Source of the DNA: an uncultured Bacteroidales bacterium
GTDB lineage: Bacteria > Bacteroidota > Bacteroidia > Bacteroidales > UBA932
DNA: 64,000 nucleotides
Assembly (NCBI GenBank): GCA_900316675.1
Contig: ONDR01000003.1
Coordinates: 57,943 to 121,942 of the forward strand
Direction of reading: 5' to 3'
Part shown: positions 18,094 to 27,800 of the stretch, in pieces
Layout of the letters: the number at the start of each line of letters is the position of its first letter
Position numbering within the stretch: position 1 is the first letter of the stretch
Position numbers and translations under genes: made by a program
The notes under the pieces: model-generated
What the model was told of the DNA's origin: nothing
What the model saw: only the letters and a program-made list of their open reading frames with translations
The model's database searches: none

Positions 18094-19680
18094 ATGAAAA
18101 AGATATTTGTAAAAGGTTTGGCTCTGGTTTCTGCTGCCATCGTTATGGCATCCTGCACAAAGAACTTCGAGCAGTATAACTCCAACCCTTACGGTGTCGA
18201 TGGTGACCAGATGCTCCGCGACGGTTATGCCCTCAGGGCAGCAATGACCGGAATGGCAAGCGCAGTCATCTCTACCGATGTCAATACGACACAGTTTACC
18301 GAGTGCCTTCTTGGCGGCCCTATGGCAGGTTATCTTTCAGATTCCAACCAGGGCTTCAGGAACACCATTTCCAACTATAATCCTACGGACAACTGGACCA
18401 ACGTCCTTCTTTCCAGCGACAGGATTATCCCTACATTCTTTGCAAACTACGGCGACATCGCACGCCTTACCAGCAACGAGGTCATTCTCTCCATTGCCGA
18501 TGTAATCAAGGTTGCCGTTCTGCATCGTGTTGCCGATACCTACGGCCCCATTCCTTATACCCAGATTGGCCAGGGTGGCAAGATCCAGGTGCCTTACGAC
18601 AGTCAGGAAACAGCCTACAAGGCTATGCTCGCCGACCTTGACAAGGCCATCGAAGTGCTTACTGCCAACCGTTCCAACAACATCAACGCATCTGCCGATG
18701 TAGTTTATCACGGTGACGTACAGAAGTGGCTCAAGTTTGCCAATTCCCTTAAGCTCCGCCTTGCAATGCGCATGGTTTATGCAGATCCTGCTACCGCCCG
18801 CAAGGCCGCCGAGGAAGTTGCTGCACACTCTGTAGGTGCATTCACCTCAAACGAGGACAATGCCCTTTACGACAACTTCAACGCAAATGCAAAGAACCCC
18901 TTCTATGTAGTTCAGGTAGAATACAACGGAGGTGACTCAATGGCAGCCGCAGACATTATCGCTTACATGAACGGATACAACGATCCCCGCCGTGCCGCAT
19001 ACTTTGGCAAGAGCCAGTTCGACGGTTACGACTATGTTGGTCTTCGTCACGGTATTGTAATGCCCGCCAATGACGTAATGCACAAATTCTCTCCCATCAA
19101 CATCGCCATGGACAGCCCCTTCGTCTGGATGAACGCAGCCGAGGTTGCCTTCCTTAAGGCCGAGGCTGTTGCCGTATTCGGCTTCAACATGGGTGGAAGT
19201 GCTAAAGACTTCTACGAGCAGGGAGTACGCCTTTCCTTCGAGCAGTGGGGCGTTTCCGGTGCAGATGCATATCTGACCGATGCAACCAGCAAGCCCGCCG
19301 CTTATGTAGATCCTACCGGCAGCAACAACTACAACGGAGCCCTCTCCAACACGACAATCGCATGGGAAGAGAATGCTACCGTCGATGCAAAGCAGGAGAG
19401 GATCATGATCCAGAAGTGGATTGCAAACTGGCTCCTTGGTAACGAGAGCTGGGCCGACATCCGCCGTACCGGCTATCCTCACATCATTCCTGCAACCGCA
19501 GAAGGCAACAAGTCCAACGGTCTTGTAGATTCAGAGTTCGGTGCCCGCAGGATGAAATATCCTTCAGACGAGTACATCAACAACGGAGCAAACCTTCGTA
19601 CTGCCGTAAGCACTATGCTTGGAGGCGCAGACGAGATGTCTACCCGCACCTGGTTCGACTGCAATCCTAAAGTTAAATAG
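18094..19680 (+). CDS. SusD/RagB-family surface glycan-binding lipoprotein
   Basis: This is the lid protein that binds glycan and closes over the SusC barrel. It has 528 residues and a lipoprotein signal (MASC, Cys at about residue 21). TPR-like helical content and the typical SusD start (NFEQYNSNPYG) are visible, as are the C-terminal landmarks IMIQKWIANWLLGNESWADI and RRMKYPSDEY. This form, with the W-x-D-I-R-R-T-G-Y pattern, belongs to the SusD-like group common in N-glycan and chitobiose loci. It has a good ribosome-binding site (AAGGAGG) in the 12-base gap after SusC. The partner is the transporter just upstream. Confidence 0.93.
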   Translation: MKKIFVKGLALVSAAIVMASCTKNFEQYNSNPYGVDGDQMLRDGYALRAAMTGMASAVISTDVNTTQFTECLLGGPMAGYLSDSNQGFRNTISNYNPTDNWTNVLLSSDRIIPTFFANYGDIARLTSNEVILSIADVIKVAVLHRVADTYGPIPYTQIGQGGKIQVPYDSQETAYKAMLADLDKAIEVLTANRSNNINASADVVYHGDVQKWLKFANSLKLRLAMRMVYADPATARKAAEEVAAHSVGAFTSNEDNALYDNFNANAKNPFYVVQVEYNGGDSMAAADIIAYMNGYNDPRRAAYFGKSQFDGYDYVGLRHGIVMPANDVMHKFSPINIAMDSPFVWMNAAEVAFLKAEAVAVFGFNMGGSAKDFYEQGVRLSFEQWGVSGADAYLTDATSKPAAYVDPTGSNNYNGALSNTTIAWEENATVDAKQERIMIQKWIANWLLGNESWADIRRTGYPHIIPATAEGNKSNGLVDSEFGARRMKYPSDEYINNGANLRTAVSTMLGGADEMSTRTWFDCNPKVK

Positions 19681-19691
19681 GAGGAAAACAG

Positions 19692-20753
19692 ATGAAGAAC
19701 ATTTTTAAATATATAGTTATTCTCGCAGCCGGCGCACTTGCATTCCAGGCTTGCGACAAATGGACTGATGCAGAGCCTGTCGAGGTTGTGTACAAAGACC
19801 TCAAGAGCAAGAATCCTCAGCTGTGGGCCAAATACATGGAGTCTATCCGCAATTACCACAATACTGATCATCAGGTTCTTATTGCAAAGTTCGACAACAA
19901 GGCTACGACGCCCGAGGGCCGTGGAGAGCATATCAACTGCCTGCCGGACAGCGTAGACTACGTTATCCTTAACAATGCCGACAATCTTAATGACGTAATC
20001 GCATCAGAGATGCAGGAACTTCTCACAGAGAAGTACATCCCCACTCTTATGAACATAGACCTTGTGGCCATGATCAAGGAGTACAATACCATGCTTGCCG
20101 ATGAGGCCGAGTCCAAGGACCCCGAATCAGAAGATGAGACTCTTGGTGTAGATACCCCCGAGCGCTTTGTTTCATGGATTGGCATCCGTGTAAAGACAGA
20201 GCTGGAGATTGCCGACAAGTACAACTACAGCGGTATCAACGTCATCTTCGGCGGCAAGAATCCTGCTTCTATGACCGACGCCCAGAAGGAAGAGGCCATT
20301 ATCCGCCAGCAGGGCATGTTCTCCGGCATCAACGACTGGATTTCCGCTCACCAGAAGGCTATTGTCTTCTTTGAGGGCTCTCCCAGGAACGTGCTTGTCG
20401 AGACTGCCGCTTTGACGTCGTCAAAATACATAATCATTGCGGCCGAGTCTGCCGGCAATGAGGCATCCCTCTCTTATGCCATCAACAATGTTCTTGACGA
20501 CTTTGTTCCTTCTGACCGCTTTGTGATTGGCGTGACCGCAGTGGATATCACCGATCCTACCAACACCAACGGAATCTTCGGCAGCAAGTCTGCTATTGTG
20601 GGAGCTGCAGAGTGGAACGCACAGCCTACCGCCAAATACGGCAAGAAGGGTGTTTGCGTCAACCATGCACAGTTCGACTACTACGACATCACCAATGTTT
20701 ATTCACAGATAAACAAGGCGATTTCCATTATGAATCCTTCACCTGTCAAATAA
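19692..20753 (+). CDS. GH18-like surface lipoprotein without catalytic acid, probable glycan-binding protein
   Basis: A 353-residue lipoprotein (lipobox QAC) whose fold resembles GH18 endoglycosidases. The strand that normally carries D-x-x-D-x-D-x-E reads YNYSGINVIFGG, with no Asp or Glu at the catalytic positions. The neighbouring GH18 gene keeps them. From memory, the high-mannose N-glycan locus of Bacteroides thetaiotaomicron holds a comparable inactive GH18-like protein between SusD and the true endoglycosidase. I infer a binding role at the cell surface. The start follows a GGAGG site 12 bases after the SusD stop, and the gene is part of the same operon. Confidence 0.75.
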   Translation: MKNIFKYIVILAAGALAFQACDKWTDAEPVEVVYKDLKSKNPQLWAKYMESIRNYHNTDHQVLIAKFDNKATTPEGRGEHINCLPDSVDYVILNNADNLNDVIASEMQELLTEKYIPTLMNIDLVAMIKEYNTMLADEAESKDPESEDETLGVDTPERFVSWIGIRVKTELEIADKYNYSGINVIFGGKNPASMTDAQKEEAIIRQQGMFSGINDWISAHQKAIVFFEGSPRNVLVETAALTSSKYIIIAAESAGNEASLSYAINNVLDDFVPSDRFVIGVTAVDITDPTNTNGIFGSKSAIVGAAEWNAQPTAKYGKKGVCVNHAQFDYYDITNVYSQINKAISIMNPSPVK

Positions 20754-20765
20754 GGAGGCAAGTAT

Positions 20766-21947
20766 ATGAAAATGTTTAAAATTGGTGTCATCGCCCTACT
20801 TGCAGGCTTGGCTTTAAGCTCTTGCCAGACAGAGAAGGATGCAATGGAGAAGCACCATTTCACAAACAAGCTTTACATAAATTCAGACTACAAGTCAGAG
20901 GAAATCCTGGTTAAACCCGGTTCTGCGCAGATAGAGCGTACCCTTTCAATCGCTACTGCAATGCCGGTGAAGAACGCCATTACAGGAACCTTCGTGTACG
21001 ACATCGACTATGTATTCAACTTTGGAAAAGAGTATGACATGCCGCGTGCAGAACCCCTTCCGGAGTCAATGTGCGTGATAGAGAACCCGGATGTGACCAT
21101 TTCTGCCGGCGCCAGCACCTCTACTCTTGCCACAGTTTCTTTCCCCGGTCTTGACGGTCTTGACCGTAACAAGGTTTACGTTTGCGCCGTTGTGCTTAAG
21201 AACATCACCGACATTAACGTAATCGCTCCCAAGACTACCGTTTATTACGTATTCAAGGGTGCTGCACTCATCAATGTTGTTTGCAACATGACAGAGAACC
21301 GCGCAGCAGCCCAGTCCTGGAAGACCCCGGAGAAGTTCACCAACATGACACACTTCACCTGCGAGGCTCTTGTCCGCCAGAATCAGGCCGGCCGTCTTAT
21401 CTCTACCATCATGGGCGTAGAGGGTCACTTCCTGCTTCGTATCGGCGACTCAGGCGTGCCTGACAATCAGCTCCAGATCGCATCAAAAACCAACAATACC
21501 AACTCCAATATGCAGCTTACCCTTGGTAAGTGGACACACATCGCCTGCGTATTCGACGCCGGTAAGGTGACCGTTTACTTTGATGGCCGCAAGGTTCTTG
21601 ACGAGGCCGGCTGCGGTCTGTCATCAGTTACCTGGGGTGCGTATGGCAGCGACAAGGGTGAATCCACAGGCAGCCGTTACTTCTGGCTTGGCTACTCTTA
21701 CGCCGGCGACCGTTATCTTGACGGCGAGATGTCAGAGGTCCGCGTCTGGGATCATTGCCTGACTCAGGCCGAAATCCAGGCCCCCAACCACTTCTACTTT
21801 GTAGCGCCTGATTCCGAAGGCCTCATCGCCTACTGGAAGATGGACGACGGTGGCGGCACCATCCTTAAGGATTCAAGCCCCAATGGCAACGACCTTACCC
21901 TTGATTCAGCCACCAAGTGGCCTAAAGTCTCCCTCCCTGAAGATTAA
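20766..21947 (+). CDS. DUF1735 and LamG/concanavalin-like domain lipoprotein
   Basis: A 393-residue lipoprotein (lipobox SSC). Residues about 28-165 form a DUF1735-type beta-sandwich (YINSDYKSEEILVKPGSAQI...). From about 195 to the end is a LamG/concanavalin-like lectin fold with WTHIACVFDAGKVTVYFDGR and the EVRVWDHCLTQAEI signature. No catalytic residues of a glycoside hydrolase family are apparent. It lies between the inactive GH18-like gene and the active GH18, with 12- and 18-base gaps. Most likely it is a surface glycan-binding protein of the N-glycan apparatus. Confidence 0.82.
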   Translation: MKMFKIGVIALLAGLALSSCQTEKDAMEKHHFTNKLYINSDYKSEEILVKPGSAQIERTLSIATAMPVKNAITGTFVYDIDYVFNFGKEYDMPRAEPLPESMCVIENPDVTISAGASTSTLATVSFPGLDGLDRNKVYVCAVVLKNITDINVIAPKTTVYYVFKGAALINVVCNMTENRAAAQSWKTPEKFTNMTHFTCEALVRQNQAGRLISTIMGVEGHFLLRIGDSGVPDNQLQIASKTNNTNSNMQLTLGKWTHIACVFDAGKVTVYFDGRKVLDEAGCGLSSVTWGAYGSDKGESTGSRYFWLGYSYAGDRYLDGEMSEVRVWDHCLTQAEIQAPNHFYFVAPDSEGLIAYWKMDDGGGTILKDSSPNGNDLTLDSATKWPKVSLPED

Positions 21948-21965
21948 TAATAGGAGAAATCGACA

Positions 21966-23366
21966 ATGAAAAATATATTCAAATTTGCAACGATCCTTTG
22001 CACCGGCCTTATGTTTGGTGCATGTACGGATGACATCGTCGTCGACAATGTTGACGAGGGCGCCTATGCAAACGTAGAAAATCTTATCATATCGCTTCGC
22101 GACGGCAAAAGCAGCAAGATCAACAACGTAGTGGAACTCCGCAACAATGAGTATTCTACCAACGTGGCCGTTTATCTTGCCCGCACACCCCGCAAAGGCG
22201 TAGATGTAAAGATTTCTTACGATGCTGCTTACCTTGAGGCTTACAACAACGAGCACGGAACCGACTTCCAGCTTTTCCCTGAAAGCCAGTTCACCCTTCA
22301 GAACGAGGGCAAGGTTGTGGTTGCTCCTGACGAGACCAAGTCTTACACCCTTGGCCTTACTCTCCAGCCCTTCGACAACAAGGAAGAGGCTACTTATCTT
22401 CTCCCGCTTCGCGCCACAACTACTACCGATGGCGTAAAGGTTTCAGACGAGCACCTCATTTACCTTGTAAAGAACATGTCCTGGCAGTCTGTAGTTGCCC
22501 GCAACGAGGGTGAGAAGAAGATTATCGCCTGGATAGAGGTAAACAACACAAACCCCCTGAACATGCTTCAGTTCGAGACCGAGGACGGACGTCTTATCAC
22601 GGATTATGTGGTATTGTTCGCATACAATATCAACTATAACAAGGAGACCGGCGAGGTGTATGTATTTGCCAACCCTCAGTGCCGGTACATCCTGGATCAT
22701 TATGACGAGGTTGTAAAGCCCCTGCGCGAGCGCGGAATCAAGGTTATCATCAGCATTCTTGGTAACCATGACGAGTCCGGTCTTGCACAGCTCAGCGACC
22801 TTGGCTGCCGCGAGTTCGCAAAGAAGGTGGCTGCCGTTGTCAAGGGTTACGGCTTCGATGGTGTGAACTACGACGACGAGTATTCCAACAGCCCGGATCT
22901 TACCAACCCTCTGTTCGCAGCCAAGTCTTATGAAAGAGGAAACAGGCTGTTCTTTGAGACAAAGAGGCTACTGCCGGACAAGGAAATGGTTTCTTACCAG
23001 TACGGAAGTTGTGTCGGAAACGCTGCCGTTGACGGCATCGATCCTTCTGAGTACATGTCCATATTCAACGGTGACTACGGCAGAAAGGGCGTTCCTTACG
23101 GCAACGCAAGCCTTGCTGCCTGCACATATCAGTCTACAGAGTTTGCCCAGGGCAGGTATATTCCTACCGACTCCGAGGCCCAGAACTTTGTAAACTCTGA
23201 ATATGGTTTCTGGATGGTATTCTCTCTGTGGAACACTCAGGGAAGGCAGTCAGACTGGAATGCCATGAACGTGCTTTCCCAGAAGATGTTTGGCTCTCCG
23301 CTTAAGAAGCCTTCATATTATTATCCCGAGACTAGGTCTCTTGATACACTCCCTATAACCTGGTAA
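21966..23366 (+). CDS. GH18 endo-beta-N-acetylglucosaminidase with N-terminal DUF1735 domain
   Basis: The enzyme should cleave the chitobiose core of N-glycans between the two GlcNAc residues, on the cell surface. It is a 466-residue lipoprotein (lipobox GAC). A DUF1735-like domain covers about residues 28-150 and a GH18 barrel about 165-450. The catalytic strand reads FDGVNYDDEY with Glu 305 as acid and Asp 303 two residues before it, as in EndoH-type enzymes acting by substrate-assisted catalysis. The first Asp of the usual D-x-D pair is Asn. Architecture and neighbours resemble the B. thetaiotaomicron enzyme BT3987, which acts on high-mannose glycans. Linkage preference is inferred from context. 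Confidence 0.9.
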   Translation: MKNIFKFATILCTGLMFGACTDDIVVDNVDEGAYANVENLIISLRDGKSSKINNVVELRNNEYSTNVAVYLARTPRKGVDVKISYDAAYLEAYNNEHGTDFQLFPESQFTLQNEGKVVVAPDETKSYTLGLTLQPFDNKEEATYLLPLRATTTTDGVKVSDEHLIYLVKNMSWQSVVARNEGEKKIIAWIEVNNTNPLNMLQFETEDGRLITDYVVLFAYNINYNKETGEVYVFANPQCRYILDHYDEVVKPLRERGIKVIISILGNHDESGLAQLSDLGCREFAKKVAAVVKGYGFDGVNYDDEYSNSPDLTNPLFAAKSYERGNRLFFETKRLLPDKEMVSYQYGSCVGNAAVDGIDPSEYMSIFNGDYGRKGVPYGNASLAACTYQSTEFAQGRYIPTDSEAQNFVNSEYGFWMVFSLWNTQGRQSDWNAMNVLSQKMFGSPLKKPSYYYPETRSLDTLPITW

Positions 23367-23370
23367 ACGT

Positions 23371-24909
23371 ATGAAAAAGATACTTTCAATCATAGCCATT
23401 GCTGCAGCGCTTACTGCCTGCAGTGAAAAGGACAGTCCGGAAGAGGTTGTAGACTACGGCGGTTCAGTTACCCTTTCTGAAAAAACAGTAAGTGCCGGCC
23501 CCGAAGGCGGAAACTATTCCGTAAAGGTTACCTCTGACGGCGACTGGCGCGTATCCGGCTTCTGCGACTGGGTAAGCCTTTCTGCAGAGCAGGGCAAGAG
23601 CGGCCAGGATCTTACACTGACCGTTGCACCCAACAACAGCGACGAGGCTCGCGTTGCAAACTTTAAGGTATTTGCCGGCTCTGCCGTTGAAAGCCTTATG
23701 GTTGTTTCTCTCCCGTCATTCAGCCTGGAACTCCTCAGCAATGATGCAGTTTCCGTAAGTGCCGATGCCAACCAGGTAAAGGTTGTGCTCAAGACCAATG
23801 TCACCGAGCTTAACTGCGATTTTGGCGGCGCTGCCTGGATTGCAAAGGCCGATGAGGTTGAGGCTCTTGGCAGAAGGGTTCTGTCCTTTGATGTAGCCCG
23901 CTCACGCGAGTTCAAAGCCCGCGAGGGTAAGATCACCATCAGCGGAGAAGGCCTTTCAACATCGGTAGATGTAGCACAGGCCCAGCGCGACACCGCCTTT
24001 GCGGTAGAGGGCACCAGCATCATCAAGGGACTTGAGGCAATGGATATCACCCTTACCATCAAGAGCAATGTAGATATTACATACAGCCTTCCTTCATGGC
24101 TTTCCAAGACATCTGAAGAGGATACAGAGATGGACCAGGAGACCGGTCTTAAGACTAAGACCCTTGGCCTTCACGCAGACGCTTGCGGCGGCTCCCGTGC
24201 AGTTGACCTGCAGTTCAAGCAGGGAAGTACAGTAAGGGGAAGCGTGTACATCAAGCAGCAGAATCCCAATCCTGTATTTGCAGAGATCAAGGATTCCCAG
24301 CTGGCAACCAAGCTCCAGAATGATGGCTGGATCCTTTACGATCCTACCACCGGCAAGAGCGAGATTCTTGAGGCTGGTATGAATGCAACTTCTATCACTG
24401 TTGGCACCATGTCCAACTCTTACAGTGTCAATAGTATCGCTTCTATCGAGGGTCTTGAGGCCTTCCCGGCACTTGCAACCCTGAATGTGGGTTTCTGCAT
24501 GGTTGACAAGGTTGATGTTAGCAAGTATCCGGCCCTGATCTCCGTTACTCTTCTTTCCCTTGGTTACCTTACAGAGATTAATCTTGGCGACAAAGAGATA
24601 GAGAAGCTCAGCTGCAAGACAACCGGTTACGGATATCACCGCGTAGAGTCCGTTACCTTCAAGGGCTCAAAGGTTAAGGAGATCGACTTCAGCGGTTCGT
24701 CTTCTTACATTGGATACGGTTACGAGACCGCCCTTAAGACCGTGGATGTTACAGCATGCCCTGCCCTTGAAAAGCTCAACACCAAGCGTGTAAGCAGCTC
24801 TTCTTACTATTCCAGCCAGACTTCTTTGGAAACCATTTACGTGACATCCGCTCAGGCAGAGTCAGTACAGGTTACCAAGAATGACCATACACAAGTAGTT
24901 GTTAAATAA
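23371..24909 (+). CDS. BACON-domain lipoprotein with a leucine-rich-like C-terminal part
   Basis: A 512-residue lipoprotein (lipobox TAC). Residues about 35-110 are a BACON domain (VTSDGDWRVSGFCDWVSLSA, a beta-sandwich thought to act as spacer or carbohydrate or mucin binder). Two further weaker BACON-like sandwiches follow to about residue 310. The last 200 residues contain short repeats of leucine-rich type (LEAFPALATLNVGFCMVDKV, VDVSKYPALISVTLLSLGYL). No enzymatic motif is visible. The gene begins four bases after the GH18 stop. I infer a surface glycan-binding or spacer protein of the first locus. Confidence 0.75.
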   Translation: MKKILSIIAIAAALTACSEKDSPEEVVDYGGSVTLSEKTVSAGPEGGNYSVKVTSDGDWRVSGFCDWVSLSAEQGKSGQDLTLTVAPNNSDEARVANFKVFAGSAVESLMVVSLPSFSLELLSNDAVSVSADANQVKVVLKTNVTELNCDFGGAAWIAKADEVEALGRRVLSFDVARSREFKAREGKITISGEGLSTSVDVAQAQRDTAFAVEGTSIIKGLEAMDITLTIKSNVDITYSLPSWLSKTSEEDTEMDQETGLKTKTLGLHADACGGSRAVDLQFKQGSTVRGSVYIKQQNPNPVFAEIKDSQLATKLQNDGWILYDPTTGKSEILEAGMNATSITVGTMSNSYSVNSIASIEGLEAFPALATLNVGFCMVDKVDVSKYPALISVTLLSLGYLTEINLGDKEIEKLSCKTTGYGYHRVESVTFKGSKVKEIDFSGSSSYIGYGYETALKTVDVTACPALEKLNTKRVSSSSYYSSQTSLETIYVTSAQAESVQVTKNDHTQVVVK

Positions 24910-24921
24910 ATGCTTACGGAA

Positions 24922-26085
24922 ATGAAGAAATATATTACAATAATATCTGTGCTTGCCGCAGGCCTCGTTGCCTTCACGGCTTGCAAAAAAGACAAGGAAA
25001 TCGTTGGAACCAACGATGCCGAGGGCTTCTTCATCAACCGTACGGAACTTGCTCTGAACAAGGGAACTACCGGCAATCTTGTTGCAACAGTTACCCCTAA
25101 GGGCGCCGCACAGGTAAGCTGGTCTTCAGAAAACGAAGCTGTCGCTACCGTTTCTGCCGAAGGCCTTGTTACCGCAGTTGGCGCAGGCGAGACTGTTATT
25201 ACTGCAAAAGCCGGCATAAACAGCCTTAAGTGCAAAGTGTATGTTACTTCACTTGTAACATCCGTCGCTCTTGACAAGACAGAGGAAGAAATCTGGTACG
25301 GAGAGGAGCTCCAGCTCACTGCAACTGCCAGCCCTGACGACATCAACGTGCCCATGGACACAACCTGGACTTCCAGCAACGAGTCTGTTGTTACCGTATC
25401 TGACAAGGGTCTTGTAAAGGCCGTCGGTGGCGGACAGGCATCAGTAGTTGTGGCTATCAACGGCGTATCGGCAAAGTGCGAATTCAATGTTCGCCGCAAT
25501 GCTGAGGGTATAGTAATCACTCCCGAGCAGGCCGATGTTCCTGCTAACAGGACCGTTCAGTTCAGCGCAGCCCTGATTCCGGCCGACTGCACCGAGGCTC
25601 TTGATTTCGAGTGGTCCGTAGAGGACGACACCTATGCTACCGTCGATGCAAACGGTCTTGTAACCGGTATTGCAGCCGGTGAAACCAAGGTTATCGTCAA
25701 GGCCGGAGAGTTCTCTGCATCCGCTAAACTTACAGTTAAGCGTGAGCCTCAGAGCGTTACCATTACTACCACCAGCATCAATAACTTCACCGAGGGCGAT
25801 GTAACCTTCACCTTCAACGGTGGTGTTAAGTGGGGTGGTACCAGGTACGGTGTAGAGTTCCATACCGGCAGCGGCGTTACTATCAGTGTTCCTTCAGGCT
25901 TCAAGATCACCAAGATCACCTTCACCAACACTTATGGTTCCCGTGACTTCAGCGTTGATAAAGGTACTTATTCAAGAAGCGGATCCAACCATACCTGGAC
26001 TCCGACATCTGATACAAACAGCGTAACATTCACGAACAATAATTCAGAGATAGACGTATTGAAATTTACCATCAACTACGAATAG
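24922..26085 (+). CDS. Lipoprotein with three Big2 Ig-like domains
   Basis: I start at MKKYITIISVLAAGLVAFTA, four codons inside the longest frame, because this is the signal peptide; the protein then has 387 residues with lipobox TAC. Three bacterial Ig-like group 2 domains follow, each with the pattern S-x-N-x-x-V-A-T-V-S-x-x-G-L-V-T-A (SSENEAVATVSAEGLVTAVG, SSNESVVTVSDKGLVKAVGG, then VEDDTYATVDANGLVTGIAA). A C-terminal domain of about 100 residues is rich in Thr, Ser and aromatic residues and looks like a small beta-sandwich. It is the last gene before a terminator. Probable role: an extended surface adhesin or glycan-binding stalk. Confidence 0.8.
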   Translation: MKKYITIISVLAAGLVAFTACKKDKEIVGTNDAEGFFINRTELALNKGTTGNLVATVTPKGAAQVSWSSENEAVATVSAEGLVTAVGAGETVITAKAGINSLKCKVYVTSLVTSVALDKTEEEIWYGEELQLTATASPDDINVPMDTTWTSSNESVVTVSDKGLVKAVGGGQASVVVAINGVSAKCEFNVRRNAEGIVITPEQADVPANRTVQFSAALIPADCTEALDFEWSVEDDTYATVDANGLVTGIAAGETKVIVKAGEFSASAKLTVKREPQSVTITTTSINNFTEGDVTFTFNGGVKWGGTRYGVEFHTGSGVTISVPSGFKITKITFTNTYGSRDFSVDKGTYSRSGSNHTWTPTSDTNSVTFTNNNSEIDVLKFTINYE

Positions 26086-26104
26086 CCCTGATGCTACTAA
26101 CCAG

Positions 26105-26136
26105 AAGGCCGACTCATTGAGCCGGCCTTTTTTTTA
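26105..26136 (+). terminator. Terminator between the first glycan locus and the convergent regulator gene
   Basis: A stem AAGGCCG-A-CTC / GAG-C-CGGCCTT with a short ATT loop and one A-C mismatch is followed by a run of eight or more T. It lies between two converging genes. The opposite strand lacks a comparable T run beyond the stem, so it works mainly on the plus strand. Confidence 0.88.
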
Positions 26137-27765
26137 TTATTTCCCGATATCCATCAGGTGCTTTTCAAATTCTTCGTTGGGATAGATTGATGCGTTGCGC
26201 AGCTTAACCCTGTAGTTGTAGATGGTAGAGGGCGATTTCTTAAGGAAGTGGGCGATAGAGGCAGATTCGTTCACGCCCAGGCGAATCAGCGCAAAGACGC
26301 GTAGCTCGTTGGTAAGCGTGCCGGCAGGCAGGCCTTCTCCAATATGCTGGCCATCCTTAAGCAGGGCGTTCAGCTGCTCTATGAAGTTGGGGAAGATGCC
26401 CAGGAAGGCGTTGTCAAACTCTTCGTACAGCTTCTTTCGCTTGTCCTCTATAAAGTCGTCGTTACGGATGGCCTTGATTATGTCATTGATGTCCATGGAC
26501 TTGGATACGTTACGCAGCATGGAACGATATTCCTCAAGGCTGCCAATGTGGTTGGAGAACACAGAAATATAGTTCCACAGGTACCTGTCCTTGATGTCGC
26601 TGGTCTCTTTAAGCCTTGCAACGGCCTCTTCCAGCTCTTTATTCATCTGGGCGTTCTTGCGATAGGCCTTCTGGATCTGCTTACGCATCCTTCTTGCCCT
26701 TCCCATTGCAATCAGCGACACGATGAGCGAAACGCCAAGCAGCGCCAGCAAAATGGACAGCTGTTTGATTCGTCTTTTATTAAGCTGCTCGTAGGCGCTG
26801 GCAATATCCGGCATGATAGCAATCACTTCCTCCATGCAGACATGTGCATCGGCATCGATGGCACCGTTGTATGCCACATTAATGTAGAAGTAGGCTTTTG
26901 ACACCTCTCCCTTCTTCAGCATCAGTTTGGCCGCCTGAACCAGGGAGCGGATGGCTTTATCTGCGTTAATGATATCGTATGACGCACTGTAGGCATAGTG
27001 CTCCAGCGCATGCTCGTTGTCGCCCTCTGCCTGGTAAGTCTTGGCAATAAGGTAGTGGAGGACGGATTTGTCTTTAATAGGATGGTCTCCTTTATTTAAA
27101 TAGGTAACCAGGGAATCACGGGCCTGGGCTACTTCGTTATCTACCATGTAACGCTGCGCCTGCAGCCTTACGTAGTTGAACTCATCGTAGTCAGAGTACT
27201 TAAGCAATTTTTCCTGATAGTAAAGGTCCTTCTCTCTTGCCGGTCCTTTCATCAGGGGGTCAGTAATGGTGAAGGTGAGTCCGTGATATAGGGTCTGTAG
27301 GGTCTGATAATAGCGAAGGCTCAGTTTGCTTGTTACCGGGCCGTTTTCATCGAAGGCGTTCATTGTTTCCAGGGCCTCTATGTACATACCGGACACCAGA
27401 TACCTGTAAGCAAGGTCCAGGGTTGCGTTTTCTATAAGTTCAACGTTCATAAGTTCGCGTGCGAGCGTGTCTTTCTTATGAGCGTAAAACAGGGCTGAAT
27501 CTTTGTCGAACAACAGGTATTCGTTGTAAAGATTTTGGAGCAGGGAATAGCGGGAAACTCCGTTGTCCGTTTCTTTCAGGTCACGACGGAATTCAGAGAT
27601 TCTGTTCTCCTTGATTTGGTAATATCTGTCCTTGTTGGCAAGCGCGCGGTCAAGGACACTTAGCGCAGTTTCTACTTCCGGAGCCATGGTCTTGTACGGC
27701 TGGCAGGAAAAGGCCAGGACGGCCAGAACGACTGCGATCAATATTGAGCTAAAAAGGTGCTTCAT
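26137..27765 (-). CDS. TPR regulator of the DUF6377 type, membrane-anchored, with C-terminal helix-turn-helix
   Basis: I start at MKHLFSSILIAVVLAVLAFS, eight codons inside the longest frame, giving 542 residues. The N-terminal segment is a signal or anchor (SCQP lipobox-like), followed by about 300 residues of TPR-like helices. One strong membrane segment follows (QLSILLALLGVSLIVSLIAM, around residue 330). Then come a coiled coil (RKNAQMNKELEEAVARLKET) and a cytoplasmic part. The C-terminal piece (RVFALIRLGVNESASIAHFL with KKSPSTIYNYRVKLRN) is a LuxR-like helix-turn-helix. Such proteins sit beside SusC/SusD genes in place of hybrid two-component sensors. It is divergent from the second SusC gene, which it probably controls. 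Confidence 0.85.
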   Translation of the reverse strand: MKHLFSSILIAVVLAVLAFSCQPYKTMAPEVETALSVLDRALANKDRYYQIKENRISEFRRDLKETDNGVSRYSLLQNLYNEYLLFDKDSALFYAHKKDTLARELMNVELIENATLDLAYRYLVSGMYIEALETMNAFDENGPVTSKLSLRYYQTLQTLYHGLTFTITDPLMKGPAREKDLYYQEKLLKYSDYDEFNYVRLQAQRYMVDNEVAQARDSLVTYLNKGDHPIKDKSVLHYLIAKTYQAEGDNEHALEHYAYSASYDIINADKAIRSLVQAAKLMLKKGEVSKAYFYINVAYNGAIDADAHVCMEEVIAIMPDIASAYEQLNKRRIKQLSILLALLGVSLIVSLIAMGRARRMRKQIQKAYRKNAQMNKELEEAVARLKETSDIKDRYLWNYISVFSNHIGSLEEYRSMLRNVSKSMDINDIIKAIRNDDFIEDKRKKLYEEFDNAFLGIFPNFIEQLNALLKDGQHIGEGLPAGTLTNELRVFALIRLGVNESASIAHFLKKSPSTIYNYRVKLRNASIYPNEEFEKHLMDIGK

Positions 27766-27786
27766 GAATATTTTATAAATTTTCTG

Positions 27787-27794
27787 CAAAAATA
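27787..27794 (-). promoter_or_regulatory. -7 element TATTTTTG for the DUF6377 regulator
   Basis: Read on the minus strand the bases are TATTTTTG, matching TAnnTTTG, 21 bases before the chosen start codon. Confidence 0.45.
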
Positions 27795-27800
27795 TACAAT

